Assembly: GCF_003955715.1 (NCBI RefSeq)
Contig: NZ_CP034463.1
Location: 8,122,001 to 8,186,000 of the forward strand
Source: Streptomyces aquilus
GTDB taxonomy: Bacteria > Actinomycetota > Actinomycetes > Streptomycetales > Streptomycetaceae
DNA length: 64,000 nt
Reading direction: 5' to 3'
The stretch's first letter is position 1; every line of letters starts with the position of its first letter. Below are positions 1 to 7,935 of the stretch, one piece after another. The notes beneath the pieces were generated by a model. That model was given only the letters and a program-made list of their open reading frames with translations, had not been told where the DNA came from and did no database searches. The position numbers and the translations under genes are program-made.

Positions 1-653
1 GACAGGCGGCGCGTCGCCCCAATCATGCCGGGCCGCATCATCGCCCGGTAGTACTTGATGGGCGCGGGCATGCTCGCCCGCAGGTCCTCGTGCAGCTCCG
101 CCTGGAGAGCTGGATCGAGCGAGAGGCCGGGCGACCACTGACGCCAGAGACGGTCGATGAAGGCGAGATCGCGGGCGCTGGCCACCCAGCCGCTTCCCGG
201 CAGTTGAAAGAGCCCCATGTACCAGATCCGGCGTAGCTGAGCCAGGCGCGGCCGGCTCAGGAACGTGACGGGGTGGGGGACTGCGAGCGTGACCGCGCGT
301 TCGATCCGCTCCGGCGCGGTAACGACGGCGTCGTAGGTGATCAGGGCGCCCCAGTCGTGGCCGACCAGCTCCACGGCTCGCCCCGGAGACCAGCGGTCGA
401 TCAGCGCGAGCACGTCGCCGGTGAGGGAGGCGAAGTCGAACGGCCCGGCCGTCGGGGACGGCGCGTAACCGCGAAGCCAGGGTGCGATGACGTGACGTCC
501 CTGGCGGGCGAGCTCGGCGAGGAAGGGCTTCGCGGTCGGCGGGTGGTCCGGGAAGCCGTGCAGGACGACCGTCGGCTGACCATCGGGGTCACCACCCTGC
601 AGCGCGTGAAAGGTGCCGTGCGGCAGGTCGAAGGTGACGTGTTCGAATTCCAT
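1..653 (-). CDS. alpha/beta hydrolase, epoxide-hydrolase-like (partial, 3' end beyond window)
   Basis: This is an alpha/beta-hydrolase-fold enzyme whose C-terminal part lies beyond position 1. About 217 residues are visible without a stop. The protein opens MEFEHVTFDLPHG. An oxyanion-type HGFPDHP motif lies near residue 33 and the nucleophile elbow GHDWGA near residue 100, with Asp as nucleophile in the G-H-D-W-G signature typical of epoxide hydrolases and haloalkane dehalogenases. The acid and His of the triad should be in the missing part. The ATG at 653 is the first start in an open frame. The next gene on the same strand is an SDR about 110 bp upstream, so the two may be co-transcribed. 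The substrate cannot be told from sequence. An esterase role is possible, but the DWG elbow favours epoxide hydrolase. Confidence 0.85.
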   Translation of the reverse strand, partial: MEFEHVTFDLPHGTFHALQGGDPDGQPTVVLHGFPDHPPTAKPFLAELARQGRHVIAPWLRGYAPSPTAGPFDFASLTGDVLALIDRWSPGRAVELVGHDWGALITYDAVVTAPERIERAVTLAVPHPVTFLSRPRLAQLRRIWYMGLFQLPGSGWVASARDLAFIDRLWRQWSPGLSLDPALQAELHEDLRASMPAPIKYYRAMMRPGMIGATRRL

Positions 654-761
654 GGGTGTCAGCCGTTTCCAAGAGCGGTCGGACGACAGAGGCTGATGCT
701 GGCTTCAGTGTCTCTGGTTTTGGACATGTGCGTCTTTTCGGGCGCCGGGTGTAGTGCGGGG

Positions 762-1577
762 TCAGCCGGCCAGTCGGTTGAGCTTGCGGATTTGTTGGTC
801 GAAGGCGCGCGAGGGCACGATCCGGCGCAGGAGGCTGACACGTCTGGCCATCGGGCCGGCGGTGTAACGGAGCTTGGGCTTGGAATCGGTGGCGGCCGCG
901 ACGATCACCTTCGCGACAACAGCCGGGGCGTCGGCGTTGCGCACGGCCGTGGCCAGCACGTCTCGGGAGACCTCTCGCTGTGCGGCGTAGACCGGCAGGG
1001 GCGAGTCGGGTGCCATGCTGCTCGCCTCGAAACTCGTGTTTGTGTAGGCCGGCTCGACCAGCAGCATCCGCACGCCGTGCTCGCGAAGCTCGTGGTCGAC
1101 GGATTCGGAGTAACCCTCGACCGCATGCTTGGTGGCGGCGTAGACGGCCATGAAGGGGGCCGGGATCAGACCGAGCACCGAGGAGACGTTGACCACCCGG
1201 CCACTGCGCTGGGCGCGCATCTGGGGCAGCACTGCGTTCGCCATCCGCATCAGGCCGAAGACGTTGATGTCGAAGACGTCCTTGGCCTGGTTGATGGAGC
1301 TCTCCTCGCCGGCGCCGACCGCGCCCACGCCTGCGTTGTTGACCAGGACGTCGATCCGGCCGAACCGATCGATCACCTCTCCGACCAGGGAGCGGACCGA
1401 CTCGTCGCTGGCCACGTCGAGATCGAGGAACGTCACCCCGGCGATCGGCTTGGCGTTCGCCGCGTTGCGGCTCGTGCCGACCACCGCGAAGCCGGCGCCC
1501 ACGAGGGCGAGCGCCGCCGCCCGCCCGATCCCGGAGGAGGCACCCGTCACGAGGGCCACTGGGGAAGCTGTCTGCAT
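762..1577 (-). CDS. short-chain dehydrogenase/reductase
   Basis: This is a classical NAD(P)-dependent SDR of 271 residues. The Rossmann motif TGASSGIG lies near residue 12, NNAG near residue 85, and the catalytic Ser with YAATK (Tyr-x-x-x-Lys) near residues 140-160. I chose the ATG at 1577 because AAGGA lies about eight bases upstream. Upstream starts in the same frame would add up to 26 poorly conserved residues. The gene is divergent from a TetR regulator at 1781. The intergenic region holds a repeated 15-bp element, so the SDR is probably the target of that repressor. The substrate is unknown. The family match is secure. Confidence 0.92.
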   Translation of the reverse strand: MQTASPVALVTGASSGIGRAAALALVGAGFAVVGTSRNAANAKPIAGVTFLDLDVASDESVRSLVGEVIDRFGRIDVLVNNAGVGAVGAGEESSINQAKDVFDINVFGLMRMANAVLPQMRAQRSGRVVNVSSVLGLIPAPFMAVYAATKHAVEGYSESVDHELREHGVRMLLVEPAYTNTSFEASSMAPDSPLPVYAAQREVSRDVLATAVRNADAPAVVAKVIVAAATDSKPKLRYTAGPMARRVSLLRRIVPSRAFDQQIRKLNRLAG

Positions 1578-1696
1578 ATCGGTTCCTTCGGTTGTGGACA
1601 TGACTTCGTCGTGCCCTGTGTGGGGTCGCCTGTGCTCAGGTCGACACATTCGCACCGGTCCTGCAAGCCCGGACCAAGCCTGTTCGGTGAGCTCAG

Positions 1697-1742
1697 GATG
1701 GTTGTGTACTGAACGGTAAGGAACCTAGATGGTTCTGTACTG
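1697..1742. promoter_or_regulatory. Candidate TetR operator: 15-bp direct repeat plus short palindrome
   Basis: GATGGTTgTGTACTG (1697-1711) recurs as GATGGTTcTGTACTG (1728-1742), differing at one base, with starts 31 bp apart (three helical turns). The second copy overlaps the palindrome GAACC-TAGAT-GGTTC (1721-1735). The element sits in the divergent promoter between the SDR and the TetR gene, where an autoregulated TetR dimer is expected to bind. The repeat is seen directly. Its role as operator is inferred. Confidence 0.5.
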
Positions 1743-1780
1743 GGTTGTCAAGAAGGGTGGGGCGGCTTTACCTTCGATGC

Positions 1781-2404
1781 ATGGCCAGACCACGAAGCTT
1801 CGACCCCGACCACGTCCTGCACGCCGCAGAGCGGCAGTTCCGCACCTCGGGCTACAACGGCACCAGCGTCGATGACATCAGCGCCGCCACCGGCCTGGGC
1901 CGCGGCAGCCTCTACGCCGCGTTCGACGGCAAACACGGCGTGCTGCTGCAGGCGATGGCCGGCTACTTCGCCCGGCTGGCGCAGGGTCCGCGCAAGATGC
2001 TCGACGGACCGGACGAGGGCGCCCTGGAACGACTGCACGCCTACCTGCTGCGCGCCGTCCACGGAGTGCCACTCGCCCCCGACGTACCCCCCGCCCCCGA
2101 CCGGACGGCCGCAGCCTGCTTCGCCGCCAAAATGGCCCTGGAGATCGGCGCCTCCGACCCCGAGGTCAAACGCCTGGCCAACGACTGCTTCTCCGTAGTC
2201 CGCACAGCGGTGGCCGACTGCCTACGAGCGGCCCAACGCAACGGCGACATCGACCCCGACGCGGATCCCGACGACCTCGCGTACCTTCTGCTGACCATCA
2301 TCCGGGGGAGCGATGTCGTGGGCGCGTACGGCCACACTCCCGACCGCCTGACCTCGATAGCGGAGAGCGCGTTCGCCTTGCTGCCTCGCCCCCGCCACCC
2401 CTGA
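1781..2404 (+). CDS. TetR/AcrR family transcriptional regulator
   Basis: This is a 207-residue TetR-family repressor. The N-terminal helix-turn-helix spans roughly residues 10-55 (ARPRSFDPDHVL, then TSVDDISAATGLGRGSLY, then the F-x-x-K-x-x-L stretch). It is followed by an all-helical ligand-binding domain without an identifiable ligand signature. The ATG at 1781 begins the conserved MARPRSF opening; upstream in-frame codons are not conserved in character. It is divergent from the SDR at 762-1577 and probably controls that gene and itself through the repeats at 1697-1742. The inducer is unknown. Confidence 0.9.
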   Translation: MARPRSFDPDHVLHAAERQFRTSGYNGTSVDDISAATGLGRGSLYAAFDGKHGVLLQAMAGYFARLAQGPRKMLDGPDEGALERLHAYLLRAVHGVPLAPDVPPAPDRTAAACFAAKMALEIGASDPEVKRLANDCFSVVRTAVADCLRAAQRNGDIDPDADPDDLAYLLLTIIRGSDVVGAYGHTPDRLTSIAESAFALLPRPRHP

Positions 2405-3266
2405 CAAGGACACAGCCGGGCCTCGTCGCACAGGCACCTGATGCGGCCGGCCCACTGCGACGCCGCCGAAGCACGGCCCGCAGGTTCACGCACCGCCGGG
2501 CGGTCACCTGGGCGGCCGAAGAGGAACTGCGCCCGCATCCAGCAGCGTTCCCCGGCGCTCGCGGCACACGACAACTGCCACCACAACCGCCCTGGTCCCC
2601 GCGACGCCAGTAGGCGGCGCGGGGACGCCCGGCTGCCGTACACCTCCACCCACTCCCGGGCCGGCGAGGGCGATCGCGCCTTGCCCCCGTGGAGAGCACT
2701 GCCCCCACGTTCAGCGACCCGCCCTCACATACCGACGGGTACCAACGCATCCACCATCTGCTCTGGACACCTGTCTCCGCGGACACAATCCCGCCGGGCC
2801 GCCTCATCGCACCGCACCCCCGGTCACCGGGGACCGGACATCCGCAGAAACGCCTCGAAGACGCAGCCCCGTCAGGTCCGCGACCTCCGTTTGAGGCATT
2901 CACTCTCATTTCCGCGTGCCACGTTCACGGGCGGCTGCCATCGCTGGGCGCGCTGTCCGCCTGCCCCGCCGTCAATCCCGAGCAGGGGTAATACGGGGTG
3001 CCGGCCTCATGTCCCGGTATGCCTCCTCGCCGACTGTCTCTGTGCCTGTCGCGGAGGCCCAGACGGGCAGAACCCGCTCGCCACGACGTACCGCGGAGGA
3101 CATGACGGCACCACAACCAACACCCATCCCTGTACTGCTGAGCCCTGCTATTTCCCCCGCCTTGCAGGCAAGGACGCCCCTCGGAATCGTCGCCATCCGT
3201 ACCCGCCTTCCTTGCATAGCCGTGTCTCCGTCGTCCGCCACCTACTGCGCGCCAAGGGGCGGTCCC
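2405..3266. other. Gene-poor stretch with no supportable coding sequence
   Basis: About 860 bp between the TetR gene and an IS481 remnant. All six frames contain open stretches, but their translations are Arg/Pro/Ala-rich and low in recognisable motifs, and none has a convincing ribosome-binding site. I see no RNA gene. The stretch may be decayed accessory DNA, since it ends at a CTAG adjoining an insertion-sequence end. Confidence 0.5.
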
Positions 3267-3270
3267 CTAG

Positions 3271-4023
3271 GTGTATTGATCACGAGCGTTGTTAACAGGG
3301 GCGGGGTCTTGATCATGGCGCGTGCTGTCCGGCCGGCCCGTCGCGCATGTGGCGGCTGAGATGGGCATATCGCGGCCCACCGCCCACAAGTGGATCCGCC
3401 GCTGGCGGGCCGAGGGCGAGGCCGGGCTGCACGACCGGCCCAGCAAGCCCCGCACCACACCCCACCGCACACCACCCGCGGTCGAGGCCCGAGTCTGCCG
3501 TCTGCGGACCGACCGCAAGCTCGACCCGGCCCGCATCGGACCGGTTCTGGGCCTGCCCGCTTCCACCCTGCACCGCATCCTGGCCCGCCACGGCCTCAAC
3601 CGCCTGGCCTGGCTGGACCGGCCCACCGGAGCGATCGTCCGCCGCTACGAACGCGCCCGGCCGGGCGAACTCGTCCACGTCGACATCAAAAAGCTCGGCA
3701 ACATTCCCGACGGCGGCGGCCACAAGGTCATGGAGCGCCGCCAGGCGATGGACGACAAACTCGCCACCACCGACCGACGCCGCAGTTGCAGCGAGGTCCT
3801 CACCGACGAGCGCAAAGAAACCGCCGCCGGCTTCTGGCAGCGGGCGAACGCCTTCTTCGCCGCCCCCGGCATCACCCGCAAGAAGATCCGGCCCTACCGG
3901 CCGCAGACCAACGGCAAGGTCGAACGCTTCAACCGCACCCTGCTCGACGAATGGGCCTACCAGCGGCCCTACCGGACGAACGACGAGCGAACCCAGGCCC
4001 TGGCAGACTTCCTCCACACCTGA
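3271..4023 (+). mobile_element. Degenerate IS481-family insertion sequence remnant
   Basis: The left boundary is placed next to CTAG (3267-3270), a common IS481-family target core, followed by TGTATTGATCACGAGCG and then GTTGTTAACA. The body encodes a broken IS481-type transposase. No matching right inverted repeat was found after 4023, so the right end appears lost and the element should be immobile. The end assignment is tentative; the transposase relationship is firm. Confidence 0.6.
3315..4023 (+). pseudogene. IS481-family transposase, internally deleted pseudogene
   Basis: The readable frame runs from a GTG at 3322 (VLSGRPVAHVAAEM, IS481-type HTH_Tnp region), but an out-of-frame ATG at 3315 looks like the original start, with roughly 19 codons deleted between them. 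The first catalytic Asp is kept in HVDIKKLGN, and the Glu region is kept in RPYRPQTNGKVERFNR. Two blocks usual in the family are missing: the stretch around AVDDHSR, replaced by unrelated sequence, and the TDNG block with the second Asp. The frame also stops at LADFLHT, before the usual C-terminal HHRGHTAL region. With the DDE triad broken it should not transpose. Confidence 0.8.
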
Positions 4024-4096
4024 TCGGTGACAGCGGTTGGCGTGCTGCCGCGGTCCGTTGGCGCCAACTTGCAGATGCCGTCTTGGCCGGGTGGGA

Positions 4097-4774
4097 TCAG
4101 TCGCTGTCCGGGGCGTCAGATTCTTCGAGGAGCCGGGTCGCGAGGTCGTCGGCCCACTCCACGGCCCAGGCGCGCAGGGCGGTGATGGTGGCATCGTCCA
4201 GGCCGTAGGCGGTGAAGGCATCGTCGTCGGTCCACTCGGCGCCGGTGAGGTTCGCTTGGAGGTCCTCGCGCTCGAAGCGGCCGCGGGCGTGGCGGCGGCC
4301 GAACTCTTCGAGCTCAGCGTTACTCCAGCGGTGGGAGGCCGCGTACACGTCGATCAGATCGCGTGGTGCTCCTCGGTCAGCCAGGGCGCGAACCTTGGTC
4401 CCGATCACGTCCTCCTCGGCGAGGACGGGTCCGTACGGGCTTTGGGCGACCGGCCGCCAGAAGATCTCTTTGAGGATGTCGACTTCGCATTCCTGCCCGG
4501 TGGCGGCGTCCGTCACGGTGAAGCGGGCAGACAGCGGGGCGGTCTCCAGCGCCTGCACCTCCCAGCCGCGGGCTGTCAGACCGCTGCAGAGTGCGGCCGC
4601 GATGTCGGCCATGGGCGCCGGGTTCTCGGTGGCGACATCGAGATCCTGGCTGGGGCGGTTCACGAGGCGGTGTGCCCTCACCGCATACCCGCCGGTGAGG
4701 ACCAGGGGATACGGCGAGCCAAGGGCGATCACATCCGCCAGGAGCCGCGTGTGCAGCTCCGGCATGTCCGTCAC
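4097..4774 (-). CDS. AbiEii-like nucleotidyltransferase (putative toxin)
   Basis: This 225-residue protein has the minimal nucleotidyltransferase core of AbiEii/AbiGii-type proteins. A Gly-Gly pair lies at residues 28-29 (VLTGGYAVRAH) and the metal-binding D-x-D at Asp44/Asp46 (SQDLDV). An EVDI strand and a Lys-rich segment (IGTKVRALADRGAPRDLIDV) follow. The GTG at 4774 overlaps the TGA of the upstream gene as GTGA, so translation is coupled. Known AbiEii proteins modify nucleic acids as toxins of type IV toxin-antitoxin or abortive-infection systems. The partner here is not a recognisable AbiEi antitoxin, so a toxin role is inferred. A housekeeping nucleotidyltransferase is the alternative. 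Confidence 0.8.
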   Translation of the reverse strand: MTDMPELHTRLLADVIALGSPYPLVLTGGYAVRAHRLVNRPSQDLDVATENPAPMADIAAALCSGLTARGWEVQALETAPLSARFTVTDAATGQECEVDILKEIFWRPVAQSPYGPVLAEEDVIGTKVRALADRGAPRDLIDVYAASHRWSNAELEEFGRRHARGRFEREDLQANLTGAEWTDDDAFTAYGLDDATITALRAWAVEWADDLATRLLEESDAPDSD

Positions 4775-5163
4775 GCGGCTGCCCGGGTGCGGGAGGCGAG
4801 CTCGGGGAAGGCGTCCTCCCACACGGTGCGCACGGTGCGACCGGCGAGGGTGCGCAGCACTGGCCACAGCTGGAGAAGCAGATCCCGGTTGAGGTAGCGG
4901 GGGAGGTCGTCGTGCAGGCCCTCGTGCAGGACGGTGCGGTACAGGCCCATGCGCTGGCGGGGTTTGTCCAGGTCGTACGAGGTCATCCCGGACCACGCCA
5001 GGTGCAGCGGCAGCTCCACGACGCCGTGGGTCGGTCCGTGCAGCTCGTCCAGTGACTCCGGTAGACGGCGCCGAAATTTTTCCCGGTACAGCGCGAGGTC
5101 CTCGGCGTCTGCGCCCGAGAGGTTGCTCGGCCCGGGTCCGGTGTGCTGCGGGTGGGAGGCCAT
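4771..5163 (-). CDS. Conserved protein coupled to AbiEii-like nucleotidyltransferase
   Basis: This is a 130-residue soluble protein with no domain I can name. It is mostly helical in character, with a run of Leu/Arg-rich segments (EKFRRRLPESLDELHG, LYRTVLHEGLHDDLPRYLN, LLLQLWPVLRTLAGR). It is the first gene of a two-gene unit: its TGA overlaps the GTG of the nucleotidyltransferase (4097-4774). That arrangement fits an antitoxin or accessory subunit made just before its partner, but nothing in the sequence resembles the winged-helix AbiEi antitoxins. The start ATG at 5163 is the natural frame opening. Gene call firm, function open. Confidence 0.75.
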   Translation of the reverse strand: MASHPQHTGPGPSNLSGADAEDLALYREKFRRRLPESLDELHGPTHGVVELPLHLAWSGMTSYDLDKPRQRMGLYRTVLHEGLHDDLPRYLNRDLLLQLWPVLRTLAGRTVRTVWEDAFPELASRTRAAA

Positions 5164-5515
5164 GCCTCCATTATGGCGGCCGCACAGGGGCGGGGGCTTG
5201 TGGCTTCAGCCAAGGAGTCAATGTCACTGTCTGTGTCCGTCGCAGATGGGCAACGGTGCTCGGTGACAGGCATGATGGGGAACGGGACAGAGATGGAGTC
5301 GCCGGCGCAGGGCCCGTGTCGTCGGCTGGTTCTCCCCGAATTCTCCCCAGCGGATCCCGGAGGGTGAAAAGTGCTGGTCAGAGGCGCAGCGCAGGAAGGT
5401 AGAAGAGATCGCCCGCATCACTTCTCCCCAGAGACTCCCCAGGGCTGATTTCGCCCCGACCCGTGACCGGTGCGAGAGCAAAGGCCGCACAAGAACTGAG
5501 CTCGGCAAGAGGGAC
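5164..5515. other. Intergenic, no gene recognised
   Basis: About 350 bp between the nucleotidyltransferase unit and corA. It holds several CTCCCCA-type words (near 5330 and 5420-5450) but no open frame with a believable start, no tRNA-like fold and no strong hairpin. It presumably contains the promoter of the 5163 unit and the corA 3' end. Confidence 0.4.
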
Positions 5516-6679
5516 TCAGAGCCAGTCCCGTCGCTTGAAAATCACGTACAAACTGACGCAAACCACCCCCATCAGGCCGATCGCGAAGGGGTATCCGAAA
5601 CTCCATCCCAACTCAGGCATGTGCTCGAAGTTCATGCCGTAAATAGTTCCGACCAGCGTGGGAGCAAACAGAATCGCAGCCCAGGATGAGATCTTCTTGA
5701 TCTCCTCGTTCTGCTCGAACCCCGCCTCCGCCAGCGCCCGCATCTCCGCGTTCTGCTGCTGGGTGACCAGCGTCGCGTTCACCGTGAGGATCTCGGTGAG
5801 GGCCTGCCGGAAGCCGTCGACGCGCTCGCTGGTGTGGGTGACGTGGTCGGCGACGTCCCGCAGATAGCGCTGCAACTCCTCGTCCGTGCCGTACTTGGAG
5901 AAGCCGGCCATCAGGCCGTGCAGCATGCCGACCAGGGGGCGGGTGGCGCGCTGGAACTCGACCATCTCGCGGGAGAGTTCGTAGATGCGGCGGGAGACCT
6001 CCGGCTCGCCGCGGAAGACCTCCGTCTCGATCTCGTCGATGTCGTTCTGGACGCCCGTCACGACCGGGAGATAGCCGTCGACCACCGCGTCGAGGATGGC
6101 GTACAGCACGGCCTCCGGGCCGAGCTTCAGCAGGTCCGGCGACGCCTCCATGCGGTTGCGGACCGCCGACAGGTCGGGGGCCGCGCCGTGCCGGACCGTG
6201 ATCACGAAGTCGGGGCCGACGAAGACGTGCAGCTCGCCGAAGTCGACCTCCTCGGGGGCGTCCAGATAGCGGGCCGCCCGCAGCACGACGAAGAGCGTCT
6301 CGCCGTACCGCTCCAGTTTGGGCCGCTGGTGGGCCTCCATCGCGTCCTCGACCGCCAGCGGATGCAGATCGAACTCGGCGGCCAGGGAGAGCAGTTCGGC
6401 CTCGGTGGGCCGGGCCAGTCCGATCCACGCCATACCGGAACGCTGGAGGCGCAGCTCGCGGAACGTTTCGGCGAGGGTCGCGGGGGAGGACACCCGCACG
6501 CCGTCCTGGTACAGGGCCGCCTGGACGATGCTCGCCGGTTCCGCCTCCGGGGGCGCCGGTTCCGCCTCGGGCGCCGGGCGCCGCTCCGGCGTCGGCGGGG
6601 TGGCCGCCGCGGCCAGGGACCGAAGCCAGGCGGACCTGCCCCGGCCCTTCCCGTTCGGTCGGGCACGTCGCTCGGACAT
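5516..6679 (-). CDS. corA: CorA-family magnesium/cobalt transporter
   Basis: A 387-residue CorA channel for Mg2+ or other divalent cations in the cytoplasmic membrane. The long N-terminal acidic/helical cytoplasmic domain precedes two C-terminal transmembrane helices. The family signature YGMN closes the first helix (near residue 353), followed by the FEHMPEL loop and a second helix ending in the basic tail FKRRDWL. The N-terminal 45 residues are Pro/Arg-rich and not conserved. GTG-ATG at 6682-6677 offers two adjacent starts; I use the ATG, which has GAGAGG a few bases upstream. It lies alone, divergent from the gene at 6826. Confidence 0.95.
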   Translation of the reverse strand: MSERRARPNGKGRGRSAWLRSLAAAATPPTPERRPAPEAEPAPPEAEPASIVQAALYQDGVRVSSPATLAETFRELRLQRSGMAWIGLARPTEAELLSLAAEFDLHPLAVEDAMEAHQRPKLERYGETLFVVLRAARYLDAPEEVDFGELHVFVGPDFVITVRHGAAPDLSAVRNRMEASPDLLKLGPEAVLYAILDAVVDGYLPVVTGVQNDIDEIETEVFRGEPEVSRRIYELSREMVEFQRATRPLVGMLHGLMAGFSKYGTDEELQRYLRDVADHVTHTSERVDGFRQALTEILTVNATLVTQQQNAEMRALAEAGFEQNEEIKKISSWAAILFAPTLVGTIYGMNFEHMPELGWSFGYPFAIGLMGVVCVSLYVIFKRRDWL

Positions 6680-6825
6680 CACGGCTGCCTCTCAGGTCGA
6701 GTCCATGGCTGCGTGATCACCGAGCAGGATATACGGGGCAAACGACGTCGGCGGGGGCGGGTGGCCGTGGATCCGGTGAGCCTTGCGGACAGAAGGTGTC
6801 CGCAACGGCGGCTACCGTGCGAAGC

Positions 6826-7926
6826 ATGACGAAGACGGACCCCGTGCTCGGCACCCGCGCACTCAACCGCGCGACCCTCGACCGGCAGCTGCTGCTGAAG
6901 CGCTCGCACCTCACGGCGCGGGCGGCCGTGGAGCATCTGCTCGGGCTCCAGGCACAGAACGTCAAGCCGCCGTACTACGCCCTCGCCGCCCGCCTCGACG
7001 GCTTCCGCACCGAGGCGCTGTCCACGCTGATGGCCGACCGCGAGGTGGTCCGGATCGTCACCATGCGCTCGACCATCCACACCCACACCGCCGACGACGC
7101 CCTCACCCTGCGCCCGCTCGTCCAGGCCGCCCGCGACCGCGAGCTCACCAACTTCCGCAAGGGGCTCGTCGGCGTCGACCTGGACCGGCTCGCCGCCGTC
7201 GCCCGCGACCTCGTCGAGGCCGAGCCGCGCACCATGAAGCAGCTGCGCGAGGCCCTGCTCGAAGAGTGGCCGGACGCCGACCCGCAGTCCCTCGCGATCG
7301 CCGCCCGCTGCCGCCTCCCCCTCGTCCAGGTCACCCCGCGCGGACTGTGGGGGCAGAGCGGCCAGGTCGCCCTCACCACCGCCGAGCACTGGCTCGGCCG
7401 CCCGGCCGAACCCGTCCCGGCGCCGGACGCCACCGTCCTGCGCTATCTCGCCGCCTTCGGCCCCGCCTCCGTCAAGGACATGCAGACCTGGTCCGGCCTG
7501 ACCCGCCTGCGCGAAGCCTTCGAGCGCCTGCGCCCTCGGCTGCTGACCTTCCGCGACGAGCACGGCGTCGAGCTCTTCGACCTCCCCGACGCCCCGCGCC
7601 CCGCCGCCGACACCCCGGCCCCGCCCCGCTTCCTCCCCGAGTTCGACAACCTCCTCCTCTCCCACGCCGACCGCACCCGCGTCATCCCGGCCGAGTACCG
7701 GGGCCGCAGCTGGGTCGGGAACATGGTGTACGCCACCTTCCTCGTCGACGGCTTCCTGGCGGGCGTGTGGAGGCTGGAGGAGGAGTCCCTGGTCATCGAG
7801 CCCTTCGGGAAGCTCACCAGGGCCCAGCGGGACGAGGTCACGGAAGAGGGGGCCCGCATGCTCGCCACCATGCACCCCGGGACCTCGTACGACATCCGGT
7901 TCGGGACCGTCGTACGCCCCTCCTAG
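6826..7926 (+). CDS. Winged-helix DNA-binding protein, AlkZ/YcaQ (HTH_42) family
   Basis: A 366-residue member of the HTH_42 family, whose studied members AlkZ and YcaQ/AlkX are DNA glycosylases that unhook bulky alkyl adducts and interstrand crosslinks. Near the N-terminus it has GLQAQ with Gln42-Ala-Gln44, the Q-x-Q form described for AlkZ rather than the Q-x-D form of YcaQ. The rest follows the family pattern (MRSTIHTHTADD, LPEFDNLLLSHADRTRV near the C-terminus). The ATG at 6826 was preferred over one ten codons upstream. It ends nine bases before a LysR gene, so co-transcription is likely. No biosynthetic cluster adjoins it, so a self-resistance role is not indicated. Confidence 0.85.
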   Translation: MTKTDPVLGTRALNRATLDRQLLLKRSHLTARAAVEHLLGLQAQNVKPPYYALAARLDGFRTEALSTLMADREVVRIVTMRSTIHTHTADDALTLRPLVQAARDRELTNFRKGLVGVDLDRLAAVARDLVEAEPRTMKQLREALLEEWPDADPQSLAIAARCRLPLVQVTPRGLWGQSGQVALTTAEHWLGRPAEPVPAPDATVLRYLAAFGPASVKDMQTWSGLTRLREAFERLRPRLLTFRDEHGVELFDLPDAPRPAADTPAPPRFLPEFDNLLLSHADRTRVIPAEYRGRSWVGNMVYATFLVDGFLAGVWRLEEESLVIEPFGKLTRAQRDEVTEEGARMLATMHPGTSYDIRFGTVVRPS

Positions 7927-7935
7927 AGTCCCCTC

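Noticed and set aside
2441..3295. Several plus- and minus-strand frames of 60-284 codons in the gene-poor stretch
   Set aside because: Arg/Pro-rich translations without motifs, ribosome-binding sites or codon bias typical of the neighbours.
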